NCBI GenBank assembly: GCA_030374805.1
Contig: JARGSG010000203.1
Coordinates: forward strand, 434,001 to 498,000
DNA length: 64,000 nucleotides
From: Gracilaria gracilis
Lineage: Eukaryota; Rhodophyta; Florideophyceae; Gracilariales; Gracilariaceae
Reading direction: 5' to 3'
Shown: positions 31,939-44,360 of the stretch, piece by piece
Numbering within the stretch: the stretch's first letter is position 1
Layout: each line of letters opens with the position of its first letter
Notes under the pieces: model-generated
Seen by the model: only the letters and a program-made list of their open reading frames with translations
Told to the model about the DNA's origin: nothing
The model's database searches: none
Made by a program: the position numbers and the translations under genes

Positions 31939-32813
31939 GTGCGTGTCTCCTACCTTGCGTCGATGTCGAAGCAGGACGTGATGATGTAAGAATGGGCGTG
32001 CGGAGTACTTCAACCTCGACGAAGGTGAGGTTTTGGTTGGACTGATCGGCGACGTGGCGCGTGTGTAGCGGGGACTTGGGGTCCATCTCCGCCGGGGGAA
32101 GGAACGAGACGAACAGGGACGCAGAAGAAAGCCGCACTGCGGAGGGAGGAAACAGCGCGCTTCTGAACGGCAATGCTCATGGCGGTGAGGTGTGGCCAGC
32201 AAAGATCCAGGCGGGAACATAAAGCAGGAGGGTTGGTCAGGGGAACAGATGCTTCGTTGCGATATGTACTGTATAGAGTCTAGATATCACAGCCAGCTGG
32301 TATCACGCAGAGGATTAGCGATGACGGAGTGGAGTCGCGCAGATGCTAAGGCCTAAGCACCCAGTGAAGCGACGGGCGGATTTGGAGACTCGCTGATTCT
32401 TCGCAGGTGAAGGCAACACATCGCGTCCAGGGGCGGAAATACTACTGAAAGGGTGCAATGTGCGATGTGATGCGAACAAAACGAGGCAAAGGCATCACGA
32501 GCGCTTTCGAAGGTGTCGGACCGTGAGGGTTGTGGGAGTTGAACGGTGAAGGCGCACGTAAACTACGCCTTGCAAACGACGGCACCCCGCAGTGCATCGC
32601 CTGCACTCCGGCAGCGCCGCAGTATCACTGACAAAATCCTAGCTCCTGCGGTGGCGTCTCTTTCGCACGAAACCGAGCTCTCGCAGACGGTCAGATAATG
32701 CGTCTCTCAGCTCGGAGTTATCCCTCCTCTAGTTTCTAGATCTCCTGTTGTCTCTTTCTGTGTGCAGCATATCTTGAAAGTGTACTATTGGTGAGCCACG
32801 GACAGTGTTAAGC
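31939..32813. other. Spacer between convergent Harbinger genes
   Basis: No protein-like frame. GC-rich in places. The terminal inverted repeats of the element were not found by eye. Confidence 0.45.
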
Positions 32814-34744
32814 TCATGAATCGGTATCATTTTCATAAAGCGAGTAGTCAGCGTTATCAATAATGGAATTGTGCAGCTTTGCAGCGACCATGATAATGAG
32901 AGTGCACTTGGATAAAGGGTACCGCAATGCCGACCAGAATATCCCAAACCGACAAACAAGCATACCAAATGCTTGTTCTGCACATATTCGCACAGACGAG
33001 TGATAATAAGTAAACGAATCCTGCTTCCCAGATAAACCTCTTCCAGAGTACGGGGTCATTATTTTTCCTTCGTTAACATAAGCATTGTCCGCAAAAACAG
33101 TTGCCCAATCAGGAAGTTGGTCACTTTTCAACAGATTGTACAGATGGGTAGCAGCAAATGCCGTAGAATCGTGCGTTCCGCCTGCATGTCGCGCTGACAG
33201 AAAAGAAAACTTGTAGTCGGCTTCAACAGCGGCCTGAACTACTAAAGCAAAGAAGCCTTTGCGATTGTAATACTTGCGAGGATCTGGTACTTCGGACAAT
33301 GTTGGTCGACGGATCTCAAATGCAACACCATCTAGCGCACCCACCACTCCATGAAAAGGGCTTTTGCGCAGCAGTTCGTAATTTCTCGCACTGATGGTAC
33401 ATTCTTCTTCTGTACACGGAAAGTGTGGAGCAACGCCTTTGGCGGGAAAAGCGCAAGCTCACGAAGACGTTCGGAATCTTCCCCTCGACAGGGCAGCACA
33501 GCGAACGGAGCACTCCGGGAATGACACAGCTAAGCCGGGTGTAAATCCGAGGTCAAACCACCACGACAAGCGTCGGAGCGTGAGGCTGGTTAGTAGTCTG
33601 TAGAGATCCACGTGTTCACACGGTCACGAGATGAGTCCTCGAAAGAGAGTAGCACGGCAACGACAAGGTGTCGGAAACGGGCCACTGCGAACAGGGCAAA
33701 AAGGCAAACCCAAAAAGGGGAGAAAGCAAACCACCAGAGTGCGGGAAAAAAGAGAGTAAAGCAAACCCAATACAGGGGCGAGTATACGACAATAGGTCGG
33801 AACGAGACACACAAATAGTGGTTATACTCTGAGCGCCACAAGGGTGGGTAACTATACGTCAACAACGCGGTCGTCACTCCACTTGGAGGTGAACAGTCCG
33901 AGAAGGCGTGATAGTTAGAGCCAGAAGCCGTTGCTTGGCAAGGGGCAATTTACTTGGGGGAGCGATGCTCAACCCTGTAAGTACTGAGCTCGGCGCACCA
34001 CTGACAGTGGGTGCGCCGGGCAAAATAATCTATAAAATATCTGAGTAAATACAGCAATGCTGGGTGCACTGCCTCCGGCATATCCGTGCTACACGGGGTC
34101 TAGTCACACCCGCTAAGCGGCGCCTCGAGCCGTGCAATCTACGTGTACATGTGTGGAAATTACCTCAGCGAGGCGACACGCTAATAGCGGTGTAGCTCAT
34201 ATATATCTACTAACGCATGATGCGGAAATTAACTAAGTACCTCAAATCGCCTCCAAGGAGTGTTGTCCTTCAGAAAGTGTAGCGTTGGTAACGTTCTATT
34301 AAGTGTGATCAACGTTTTTTGAAAGACCTTGTAAACAGTTGAAATACCCAATGCGTGTGGCCAACACAGATCAATATAGCTTGTACCAACTAGAAACGTC
34401 AGTGTCACGAACAACATGACTGCGGGGGAGACAAAACTTGCAGTAAATGGATAATTCCTTTGCGTCCGCCGTAAAGAAGGTTATACGAGGAAATGGAGTA
34501 TTTTGAATTGCTGTTTGCTTATTCGATACATGCGCTTGAACATTGGGTCTGGAAGACTTGATATGTGCTTGCGAAAGTCAAAAGAAGGCCTGAGGTAAAC
34601 ATGACTATGTAAACGAGAAGGTTGTATGTTTGCAACAATTATCAACACTGTGTAAATAACATGCAGTGCTATTAGCCGAAGCCATGCGCTTTGATTATTG
34701 CGACGAGGTGGTTTGCGACGACAAGATAATCGCAGGTTAGTCAA
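32814..34744 (-). pseudogene. PIF/Harbinger transposase interrupted by solo LTR B
   Basis: Minus-strand order: N-terminal part from ATG 34744 (SSLPDPMFKRMYRISKQQF), one in-frame TAA at 34481-34483, then the same frame to 34278 (GTSYIDLCWPHALGIS, a Harbinger helix-turn-helix block). After the 849-bp solo LTR the frame resumes with ECTISARNYELLRKSP, VGALDGVAFEIRRP (first catalytic D), GGTHDSTAF (second D) and RICAEQAFGMLVCRFG (catalytic E). Removing the LTR plus one target copy (854 bp) joins the two halves in frame, which proves the insertion into a formerly open gene. DDE_Tnp_4 family. The stop and the insertion make it inactive. Confidence 0.85.
33424..34272 (-). mobile_element. Solo LTR B
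   Basis: 849 bp, TG...CA ends, same family as solo LTR A and LTR C. It is flanked by a perfect 5-bp target duplication GAAAG (33419-33423 and 34273-34277). It lies inside the Harbinger transposase gene. Confidence 0.9.
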
Positions 34745-35443
34745 GGTGCGCTAGTGGTTCATGGCGAGAATCTTGATCTTTATGGACTCGGCGCATGCAT
34801 GTTTATGATCAACAGCACCATTGTTACCGAACTGAGAGAAAGAATTTGTCTTTCGAAATTAATTTTCAGGAACTACGAAAATTTCCTGTCATCAATTTTT
34901 TCAACTCATAGAACCTGCCTAAAACAAATACCAGAAGAAAGAGGGGACCAAATGCCCAGGGAATTGTGGGGCGCCCCATTTCGCTCGTACGCCTTCAATT
35001 TGGATTTTGACTCCTCCAAAAAGCAGACGAATGGATGACCTCAAGTACATGCCATTTTCTGGCTTTGCAGTGGTTCAAGGGCAAAAAATCTACACGTGTC
35101 TGGGCTATGCCAGAACTATTACTACTTTAATCATTATTCCAACGTTTTTAAAAGATGCTCCACTTTGCCCGCCCCAGGAAGATAGATACGCCCCAACATC
35201 TGCATTTACACAGCTTTCCCGCGTCTCCCAGCGCAGTTTCATCCCAATACAATCCCGGAAATTCGCTACGTGTACATTTCGGATTTGTAGTTAAAGTATG
35301 AGAAATAATTTAAGTAAATATGAAGTTTTACGAAAAGAATTGAAAGTGTTTTTAGAGAGAAAATCCCTCGGGGTGCAGCAAAAATTACAGCGTGTACGTT
35401 GGCGCGAAGGTAGAAGCGATTGGATAGAGCTCTTGTGCAATAA
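34745..35443. other. Intergenic, no gene recognised
   Basis: Between the Harbinger transposase start and the chlorophyllase-like gene. Frames are short and without motifs. Confidence 0.45.
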
Positions 35444-35467
35444 GTTAACATTTACCCTAATGTTAAC
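35444..35467. promoter_or_regulatory. Perfect inverted repeat upstream of the chlorophyllase-like gene
   Basis: GTTAACATT (35444-35452) and AATGTTAAC (35459-35467) form perfect 9-bp arms with a 6-nt spacer, about 190 bp upstream of ATG 35656. It could be a dimeric transcription-factor site. Function is inferred from position only. Confidence 0.3.
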
Positions 35468-35655
35468 TCCAATTGCTTCTGAGGTGAGATATTTGACGAG
35501 ATTTGGTTACAGTAACCAACCAATCGAATCATTGTCAGCTCTGTCAGCAGCCACGAAGAAACGCAACCATCGTCGTCCGCATCGGTTACCGTTGGTATGA
35601 TACATCGCCGATCTGCTGCGCGTTACACCCCTCCTCCCAGTGTTCACCTCTGCCC

Positions 35656-36897
35656 ATGGCCTCAACCGCCTTCCTCACCCCCGCCGCACTTGGAGCGCGC
35701 GCAGCCTCACCACCGCTACGCTTACCGAACCGATGCAACGCGTCCACACCACCCGTTCGCCTCGCTGCCCCTCGCTCCGCACCACCAACTCGCGTAATCA
35801 TCCACGCCACCCAAAGCGATCCGAGCCCCCAAGCGTCTACCGCAACCCTCCCCGAACAGTCTTCGTTGCTCTCTCAGCTGGAGCAAGTCCAGCTGTTCTA
35901 CGTCAATCCGAGCACGGGCAAGAAGGTCCCGTGCTGGAAGTTTTGGCCGCCAATAACCCCGATCAGAACAGGTGTTCTGCAACTGCCGAATGGGCCCGTC
36001 GCTCAACTGCCGGTCACTACTTCTCGCTGTGCACAGGCGAACGTGTTCGGCAAAAAGGATGTGCTTGAAGGCGATCTGCGTAACACGCCCATCATAGTCT
36101 TTGCGCACGGCTTCTCACAACGTCCCCTCAACTACTTTTCGCTACTGGGCTACTTTGCTGTGCAAGGCTATGTAGTGATTGCGCCCCGGACGTGGTTTCT
36201 GTCAGTGCTGTTCGCCGACGTGGAGACTGTAGGCTTCAGAAGTGGTTTGCCCGCCAAGTTGCAGACCGCTTTGCTCATTGATACTGCACGCACGGTTCAG
36301 GTGGCCTCTTCGTACAGCTCGTGCGTGCACGTGTTTGGGCACTCAATGGGTGGCGCTATGGCGCTGGTGTACGCCGGTTACGCCAGTTCGACGCTGCGCT
36401 CAGTGGCGTTGATGGCACCCGAGGTGGGTGGCAGCTCACTCACGGAGCTTAACCAGACGGTGCGACTGGATGCTGACGACGGAGTGCAACGAATGGAGAA
36501 GCTGGCGTCCGAAATGGCATGCCGGATGATGGTGATTCATGGCGATCGCGACCGTATTGTAAGCGAGGACGATATGCAAACGATGTTTTCGACGTTCCGA
36601 TGCACACCGTTGACGGGGTTAATGTCGTTGAAGAAAGGTACACACATTGGGTTTGAAGACTCTTTGGAGGTTGATCTGCCGTTCATTGATTTCGAAGAGT
36701 TTCTTTTTGGCATTGTAGACTTCGTTGTATTCGGGGGTATCTTTGATATATTTGGTCTTGATACCAAGGAGCAACTCAACACTACAAAGGCCGTGTTGAT
36801 GGAGTGGATAGAAAATGTTGCACGCGACGAGAAGGATGTGAAGGAGGCTGTTGAGAGCACTAAGGTTCCGTCCGAGTCAACATACTCGTGGAACTAA
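35656..36897 (+). CDS. Plastid-targeted chlorophyllase-like alpha/beta hydrolase
   Basis: ATG 35656 starts a 413-residue single-exon protein. Residues 1-60 (MASTAFLTPAALGARAAS, then S/T/P/R-rich, almost no acidic residues) resemble a chloroplast transit peptide. The alpha/beta-hydrolase core has the strand and oxyanion loop IIVFAHGFSQRP, nucleophile elbow GHSMGG (catalytic Ser), IHGDRDRIV (catalytic Asp) and KKGTHIGFED (catalytic His). The order and spacing fit chlorophyllase/PET-hydrolase-like family members, whose elbow is more often GHSRGG, so the exact substrate (chlorophyll ester bond or another ester) is uncertain. The frame upstream of 35656 lacks an ATG. The gene is intact, so it is probably a real host gene in this transposon-rich region. 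Confidence 0.8.
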   Translation: MASTAFLTPAALGARAASPPLRLPNRCNASTPPVRLAAPRSAPPTRVIIHATQSDPSPQASTATLPEQSSLLSQLEQVQLFYVNPSTGKKVPCWKFWPPITPIRTGVLQLPNGPVAQLPVTTSRCAQANVFGKKDVLEGDLRNTPIIVFAHGFSQRPLNYFSLLGYFAVQGYVVIAPRTWFLSVLFADVETVGFRSGLPAKLQTALLIDTARTVQVASSYSSCVHVFGHSMGGAMALVYAGYASSTLRSVALMAPEVGGSSLTELNQTVRLDADDGVQRMEKLASEMACRMMVIHGDRDRIVSEDDMQTMFSTFRCTPLTGLMSLKKGTHIGFEDSLEVDLPFIDFEEFLFGIVDFVVFGGIFDIFGLDTKEQLNTTKAVLMEWIENVARDEKDVKEAVESTKVPSESTYSWN

Positions 36898-37057
36898 GTT
36901 GCTGAGCAATCATCAACAGCGTATAATACAAACTTCTAGTGTGTGCTGTCGACCACGAAAAACATAAGCAGCGAGTGTGTCGGCTTAAAGTAGTATAGAG
37001 GTGGAAGCTTGCATCTTTTGTCATGAAACGCATCATAAACTGTTACTAGATACATAC

Positions 37058-37547
37058 CAAGATTGTTTTGCATAACGCGAAGCTGCGCGGCAGTGGTTGC
37101 TCTCCAAATCCTACAACAAACGAGCAAAACAGTGAGCAATCATTCAGTGTTGTTTTGCATGACGAATATTAGTCCAGATATTGACCAAACATAATAAGGG
37201 TCTCGCTGACGTTGACAGGAAAAGAGCAGCCTCCATTACGTTATATATCGCTATCTGCTGCTGCGATGGATACATCTAGAAGATCTATATCTACTCTATA
37301 AAGGAGACAGAGCTTGAAGTAGCTTGTAGACTGTTCGTGACTAAACTCTGTGGCACTACACGTACGATAATATTACACTGACGCTCTGTTGATGTATTCT
37401 TCGCGTTAGTCTATCCACATGTAGCTGTGGGACTACGCTACAAGCTAGCAATTGTCTCGCAACCTGAGCTACAAGCCGATCGTGATCAAGCGGGACTTGC
37501 TTTGCAGTTCAATGTGTTGGTTACCGTACAAGGTTTCAAACAATCTT
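37058..37547. repeat. Diverged left part of duplicated block (copy 2)
   Basis: Partner of 1159-1680. It lies just downstream of the hydrolase gene, as copy 1 lies just downstream of the secreted-protein gene. Confidence 0.5.
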
Positions 37548-38940
37548 TAACGCTGAAAAATGTCAAAAGACATGATTTGTGGTATATCTAAAGATGTTTG
37601 AGATAGGACTGTTGCAAACGATGTCTGCCCACAGAACTATTTCAAACATCTTTATTATTGGAAAGATTGCTTGAGAGATTATTCCCACAGTGACCAGAAG
37701 AGGTGGAACATATTCGTACAAAACGAATAGAACCCCAAAACGGGAGGACTGAGGAGAAAGTAGTCGATTGGTTGGATATCACCAGTCCGCACAGCACGAC
37801 GACGGAACGCCCGACATCGAGCTAGGAAGTCGTCGGTCGCTCGGACATCTCTCGTCTGCATAACGCGACTCCCGCCTAGACGACGGCGGACTACCTGACC
37901 GCGAAATAGCAAGTCATCGGTCGCTCGGACCTCCCCGGTCTGCATAACGCGATGGCCTACTAGACCACGGTTGGGTAAGTCGTCGGTTGCTTGGACATGG
38001 CGATTTCGCATAGCACGGCGACAAACTCCGCAACGGCGAACTAGGGCGTCGGTCGCATTGACATCTCCGGTCCGCATAACACTACGACGCCCCAGACGAC
38101 GGCGGAGTAAGGGGCGCCGGGCAGCAGCTCTCCTAGCGCGTGCACGAAACGCAAGTTTCGATTGGCGTTGAAGAGAAGCATGCTTCCTATCGTGTGTGCG
38201 AGCCATTTGACAATAAAAAAGGCTATGAGTGAGGTTGAAGGTTGGAGGTTGAAGGTTGAAGGTTGAAAGCGTTGGATGCTTGGTTGGAGTTTCGCTTGGT
38301 GTGAGACTGCCGGCTGCTCTAGAAATACAGTTGAGGGCGGCGACGGAGAGGAGAAGAAGCTCGACATCGGCATCTCTAATTAGAACAATTACATGGAAGG
38401 TTGTGGAGTAACGACGACGATTCGAAATATCCTGTCAACCACTGGTTCTCCTTCAACAAGAACAGACACGCAAAACAATTCCAGTTGTTCTTTGAATGCC
38501 GTTGATGCTGTTTCTGGGCCTCGAGCTCATTGCCACACCTGAGGTAATGGATCCGCCAGTAGAACCGCTTGCCCAGGGCGGCGGGACGTGAGCGGCTGTG
38601 ACGGGCGCAGTCGCCCGATCGCAGAATGCGCGCGAGGAAGGACGAGCCTTGCGATGGTGGACGAGAACGAGGAGTTGGTGAGCATGATGACTGGGGCGTT
38701 GGATGACGACGGATGGCGATGTGAGAAGCGCCATCAACGTCGCTGGTTCAATGGTGCTCCTTGAGAAATTGGTCTGAGGCGCAGGGTGTGGGTGTGGTGG
38801 TGCCGCGAGTGTTTGTTGACGAAGCGGTGCAAATGCGCACACGCTTCTTGATTGGCTACATGCTCCATCCTGTTGACATCAACTATTCCTTGCGAAAGTA
38901 ATTAGCGACCGGGTGATGACACTGCGCCAGATGCGCCACG
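37548..38940. repeat. Duplicated 1.4-kb block, copy 2
   Basis: Near-identical to 1681-3056 in the same orientation, with the same inverted CTATTTCAAACATCTTT pair (37590-37606 and 37637-37653), tandem array (about 37763-38114) and heptamer array (38230-38267). A small insertion near 38855-38880 distinguishes its right end. Confidence 0.75.
37679..38206 (-). CDS. Hypothetical arginine-rich repeat protein (copy 2)
   Basis: 175 residues from ATG 38206, same length and stop as copy 1 (2339-1812), with only a few substitutions. It holds four to five repeats around VMQTGEVRATDDLL. No recognised family. See copy 1 for the phase argument and the doubts. Confidence 0.35.
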   Translation of the reverse strand: MARTHDRKHASLQRQSKLAFRARARRAAARRPLLRRRLGRRSVMRTGDVNATDALVRRCGVCRRAMRNRHVQATDDLPNRGLVGHRVMQTGEVRATDDLLFRGQVVRRRLGGSRVMQTRDVRATDDFLARCRAFRRRAVRTGDIQPIDYFLLSPPVLGFYSFCTNMFHLFWSLWE

Positions 38941-39815
38941 CATCTATTTACACACACGTTGGCTTACAGCTAGAGCCGCTTGCTCTTCCGCCCCCACGAA
39001 CGAGCGCAACGGAACTTCTCGAAGATGCAAGTCTGTGGACCCCAACCGGCTAACTATAGACAGTTTTGAAACTTTGGTCTGTGGCTTTCTCGGTCGATGC
39101 TGTCAAGCGCCGTGCCATTCTTGTTCTTCTAGTAAACCGTGATTGTGCCAATTGGGTTCATTCTGTACCAAGTTTCATTAAATGTGTACTTGTAATGGTC
39201 GCTGTAGCATACGATTGTAAGCATTTGTAGAAATCTTTTTTCTTATAATTTCATAGAAATGCAGACCTCTACAAATTGTAATACAAGTAATCCTTTCTGT
39301 TTACTTGGAGAATCTTCAATACCATGGCAACATATAAAATGCCTGTTTTGAATATTTTGAGAGCTTGTTTGACACGAAAATGGGGGTTCCTCCAACATAA
39401 TCTATTAGAAATTGAAACAAAAAATAAAAACAAATGTTTGTTCAACAAAATTTTTTTTTGTAGCTCGTACTTTGTGATTGGTGAATTGGTTTGGTGAGCA
39501 AATCAGTCTATATTTGTTCAATAATTTTCCCCTCGTTCGGGAGTCGATGCTAGTTGGCGCCGGTGCTGAAACTATTATATTACGTGATTTTCATATCCGC
39601 GATTTTTGAATCTCACATCTTACGGCATCGCCACCGGCCAGCACAAAGCCCAAAAAAAGAATACATTGGTAAAGATCTGATTGGACGGCAGTAGAGGTAC
39701 ATTGTCATCACTGTCGAAAAACCATAGGCACCCTATCAGTCCCAAAACCCAAGCAAGCAACCTAAACCGTTCATTCGAAAGACGGTCATCTTACCCATCA
39801 TTTTGCTACCACCAA
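38941..39815. other. AT-rich intergenic stretch
   Basis: No gene was seen. It includes long A/T runs (39410-39460). It could contain the left end of the Harbinger element at 39.8-42.2 kb, but I found no convincing terminal repeat. Confidence 0.4.
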
Positions 39816-41134
39816 AATGGAATCAAACTTTTCATCTTCCAGCAAAGATGATGAGATAAACATAATCTATACAACTTGTATGACTGCTTCAAAAAAAAAC
39901 CTTGGTGCTACTCATACTGGACCTGTACGTGACCGCAAAACCTACTCGCAACATTTGTAGGTATGGTGGAAGTAAGCAACTTGACAAAGACTATTTTTGT
40001 CGCAATCATGTTAAACCTCCACTTTTTACTGTACGAGAGTTTGAAAGACAAATCTCTGTAACAAGATCAATATATGAGCGAATAAAAGTAGCCTTGTATG
40101 CCACAAGCAGGTATTTGCTGCAAAAACCGGATGCAACCGGCCTCCTTGGAGCAACAACTGACCAAAAACTTGCAGCTGCTTTGTTTCACCTTTGCTCAGA
40201 AATTTGTGCAGACGGCATTGTTTCATATATCAAATTACAAGAGTCCACAGTACTGGAATTCTTGAAGAGATATACAAAACAAATCATTTGCTGCCTCAAG
40301 GAAGCGTATCGCAACTCCCCAGATGCGTCTGAAATCAAATCTATACAGTCTCATTATGCTTCTCTAGGATTCCCTGGGTTTCTTTGCGCGGTTGACTGTT
40401 CTGGTTGGGAGTAGAGTAATTGTCCTGTTGGATGGCAGGGTCAATAGAAAGGAAAGGAAGTAAATCCAATGAACAGGATGCAAGTCGTTTGTGATGATCA
40501 GTTGGGAATTTGGCACATCATGTTCGGTGCCCCTGGAGCGAAAAATGATATCTCCATTATGGATCACAGCTCTTTGTTCAAAAAAATCCGGAATGGGCAA
40601 TGGCCGGAAGTTCGGTCAGTGGCAAACATTTTTTGGAGAATTATAGATTGGGTGTACTTTTTAAGTGATGGAATCTATCCGAGGTACAGGATCTTTGCTA
40701 AACCTCATCCCAATCCGCGGAATCGCAAAGAGAAGCTCTACATCGCTGGCAATTCTTCAGCACGAAAAGCTGTGGAGCGTATATTTGCGGCTTTATATGG
40801 GCAATTTGAAATTCTTGGCAGACCTGCTCGTCTCTCAAAATTGAATGACCTCAAGGATATTGTGTTCTGCTGTGCAATTTTGCATAATATGATTGCTGAA
40901 GAGAGAGGGTACAGTGGTACCGCAAAGTTTCGACTGCCACTAATTGAGGTGCACACGAGTCAAACTTTATACAACACGATTGCACATCCGAGCTGTAGCT
41001 ATAAGCAAGCTGAGGTGTGGCGCTCATTGTGTGATCCAGCCGATAGTGTAGCTGATCATACTACTTTGCAAGAGGCTTTAATTGAATGCTTTTGGAATGG
41101 ACACGGTAACATAGCTCAAGAAGATTATGCGTAA
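39816..41134 (+). pseudogene. Harbinger transposase of the Plant_tran type, decayed
   Basis: ATG 39816 (MESNFSSSSKDDE) reads to DRKTYSQH, then a frameshift near 39950 leads into YGGSKQLDKDYFCRNH and FTVREFERQISVTRSIYERI. Catalytic residues are present in context: D in FLCAVDCSGWE, D in AKNDISIMDHS and E in ARKAVERIFAALYGQFE, matching the plant-transposon (PF04827-like) branch of PIF/Harbinger. Two in-frame stops lie in the middle (TAG 40412-40414 and TAG about 40445); on both sides of them the frame is the same. It is convergent with the accessory relic at 42145-41125. Confidence 0.8.
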
Positions 41135-42145
41135 TTAGCGTGGGTTCCGAGCTGCAGAAGCGTACCTGTGACTCTATTCTCTCTTTCAACGGGACTGCTT
41201 GAGTCAGTGGCTCCTGGCTCCTCCTCATGGTTGGCTTCTCGGGCACGTTTCTTTTTTGGCGACTCTTGTGCTTCGTCCGTCAGTGTTGTCAACAGGCGTT
41301 TGCGTAGCATCGACTGTATCTGCTGCCTTTCATTTTCCGTAGCCCCAAATTCAGTACTTATGAGTTGCAACGCCATTTCCCACTCCAATTTCTGTTTCTG
41401 CAACTGTAGTTTTGCTTGGGCTATCCTCTGTTTGCTCTCTACAGAAGCATTGAAGATGTTCCCCATTCGAGTAATAGACTCTCAAGCGTCACCTTCGTGG
41501 TTTCCACTTCTTTATGTTTCACTAATTTCTTCGCTGCTTTACACCCAACTGGCCTTTTGTGTGATGTGTTACGATCCTCCTCTTCAGACACCCCTGCAGC
41601 ATGAATGAGAGTTGTCTGAGTATCCAAGAAATCAAACTCCTCCCTGTACTTGAAGGATTTGGCGCAATGATACGCTGGATTGCGAACGCAGTCATAGAGG
41701 TGAGATGTCGACTGGGTACCATCGCTGTAAAGTAGTTGCGCACAGCAAAAGAGAGCATCATTGTCAGGGTTTCCGGTAAGCTTCATTGCAAGAACACGTG
41801 CATAGCAAGCTTTGAACTTAGTACACTCAGCGCGAATCTTCTCCCAAAATCTTCTGCATCCGTCCGTTGACCGCCCGTCCTATCTTCGATAGTCCAGTTT
41901 GCACCCAGTGCGAGAAAGACTGCAAGCGTTTGACGGTCTGTTCTTGTCCTTTATGAATATAGCGCGGATTCTACGTCTAAACTCAGCTGTAGAAATGCAC
42001 GATCCCACAACTGGATCTTTTTAAGCCGCCGCTGCTGCACGTACAAGCGCCATGGTCTCTGCCGGACTCCATCCCAGGTTCATTTCACGAGTAATGCTCT
42101 AATTGCTTTGTTCACCGGCATCCAGGATCATTGTGCTCATTGTAG
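41125..42145 (-). pseudogene. Harbinger accessory gene (SANT/NAM-associated type), decayed
   Basis: Fragments read in order: EMNLGWSPAETMALVRAAA and EFRRRIRAIFIKD in one frame; DGCRRFWEKIRAECTKFKAC and ALFCCAQLLYSDGTQ (41786 frame); HKRPVGCKAAKKLVKHKE, a motif typical of the NAM-associated C-terminal domain of Harbinger partner proteins; and in a shifted frame a C-terminal coiled helix (KQRIAQAKLQLQKQKLEWEMALQLI, 41466-41125) plus a KKKRARE basic patch. At least one frameshift and two stops. It is unrelated at first sight to the accessory protein at 30502-31938. Confidence 0.65.
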
Positions 42146-44360
42146 CAAAATATTCAGTAACAAAAACTTCGCAACAGAGCGCGCTGTGCAGCAAGTGACC
42201 AACAGAATCGGAGCAGATACAACGGAAGGTACGAGGCGCCGAATATTTGCGAAGTAGCCGAAGGACCGCCACGCACTCCTGTTGACTGCTCCTATGCTCT
42301 TTATCCTGTTATTGTGAGCGATGAATATTGTATCACAGTTTTTTCATCATGGTACAGGCTCAAAGCTGACAGCCAATGTACGCCGACCTTCCTATTGGCG
42401 CCAAAGTGTTTGCCGATTCTATTCGCGCCAAAACGACCCAGAGAAGTGGCCAAGAGACGGCAGGACTACGTTTCCTGTTCTGACGAGCTAACGATATATA
42501 AAGATGAATTGAGTTTTGCTCTTCAACATAGTGTTCCTGCCGCAGGCCTTCCAGTAATGCCCCACAATGATTCCAAAGTAACGCGCAATACTACGGAAAG
42601 TGCTGCTGTACATTCTAGCTGGTCTTGATAACGACAGATCGATGCTTCTATTCAGGTACGGCTCGAGCCTGTGGTCACTCCCGGCAGTGTCCAGCTGCAG
42701 GGCTAGTGACAGAAAGACGTCGTTCTCAACCACAGCAAAGATGTGCGTAGTCATGGGCGCGGAAGGTGTGCCTGCTCTGAAGCCCGTCGACACCGCGCAG
42801 CAACCCAGGTTCCTGGCGCGGGTGCTCACGGTCTGCAGAAGAGGCCGATGCGGTGGTTATTGTCTTTTGGGCAGCTCTCCCAAATCCTTCTCGGTTTGGG
42901 TTCGTCTAAAAAATTTGGGAGTGGTTTTGAGTTTTGGGGCATTAATTCGCTTTTACGCCGAACCATAATTTAGAGTTTGGGTTTTGGGCCAGACGGTGGG
43001 GATGCCCTTACTTCGGTGCCTGTCATATTGGTTTAATCCATGTCTCATAGGCACGGGCCATGCCCGGATCGCCAAGCTTGGGAATGGAGAGAGGCGCAAA
43101 ACATGCTTGACAGAGAAGGCAGACCGTTTGCATTTGGCAGCCACAACGGCGGCAGCAGGCTGAAAGAAGCATCCCAGATGTACCCCATCGGCATCGTTTG
43201 TGAGCTGTTCTAATCGTTGCTTTATTCATACCCGCCTCGGTTTTGTGGCGCAAACATGTACTAATAACAATGTTAACATCGTGGTGCTATTGTGATAAAT
43301 TACCACATTTGACATCTTATTTACTTGGTGTTGTTGCTTCACTGGAGAAAGCGGGAAATTGGCTATAATTCGGGTTTTGAGCAAACAAGTGACGATGATG
43401 ATAACAGTAGTGTGCTTTATACTTATTGAGCTTACAGATAAATGGGGTGGTGATATCATCGACATCTTGCGTAGATAGCGGTGCTTATCTTTTGATAGCG
43501 CTTTTCCCGCGTTAACACAACTTAACGCATTCGCAGTAGTCCAATAGTTGGCCTAAGCTTAAAATGATTGGCATGCTTAGATAGTAACAGGGCAATGACT
43601 CCGGTAGTATGTCAAATTTTTATATGATTCAGATCAATAAATAGAAATTACAAGCGTGCTAAGAGACGCTATATATCGCAAATATCGATATCTTTGCCAA
43701 CTTAAATAGCCATTTGAGCTGCATTAAAATACTTGCGATTGCTACAAAGTCCTTATTCTGAGTTACCCTATCCTTGCGAATCATGGGGAACCCAAGTTTA
43801 TTATCAAGCTCTGAAGTTTACCATCTTGCTGGCGTTTTGTTTTGTAGATTACAGTGCACAAGAGTAGATATGAACCTGTTTCCGCTGTTTACAGTACTTT
43901 TGGAATACTCTACGTGTGCAGCGTGGCGTGACGGCGTAATGTTGCTTATTATTTTCCGAAGTAAATAGTTTTCTCCTCGAATTTTCTACGAGAAGCAAGC
44001 TTCGCAAAGCGCTGATTTCTCCTCTAATGCAACGTGTAATGGAACACGGCGTAACCAACTCGCATATCAGCCAACGGAATCTGCCTTGGTGGAGTGTGTG
44101 TTACAACTGGCGACTGTGATAAAATGAAATCGTTTCTGAGCTGAGCAACATGCTCTTGGATCGTGTTGAGCAATGACCTGCGTGTGAACGATGTCGCTTC
44201 ACGATATATCTGAACTGCAACAAGATGGTTTGTGAGACCCACAATCGCATTTGGTCAACTAGTCCCATCCCTGATGCCTTTGAAAGGTATGCTTAGCACC
44301 CCAGCACCTTGGCCTTCTCCCCCAACATCTAACCTTCGCACACATCAACAAATCATCGCC
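42146..44360. other. Intergenic 2.2 kb, no recognised gene
   Basis: Overlapping plus and minus frames of 60-120 codons near 42.3-43.2 kb have no recognisable motif. The rest is AT-rich. The right end of the Harbinger element should fall in the first few hundred bases. Confidence 0.4.
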
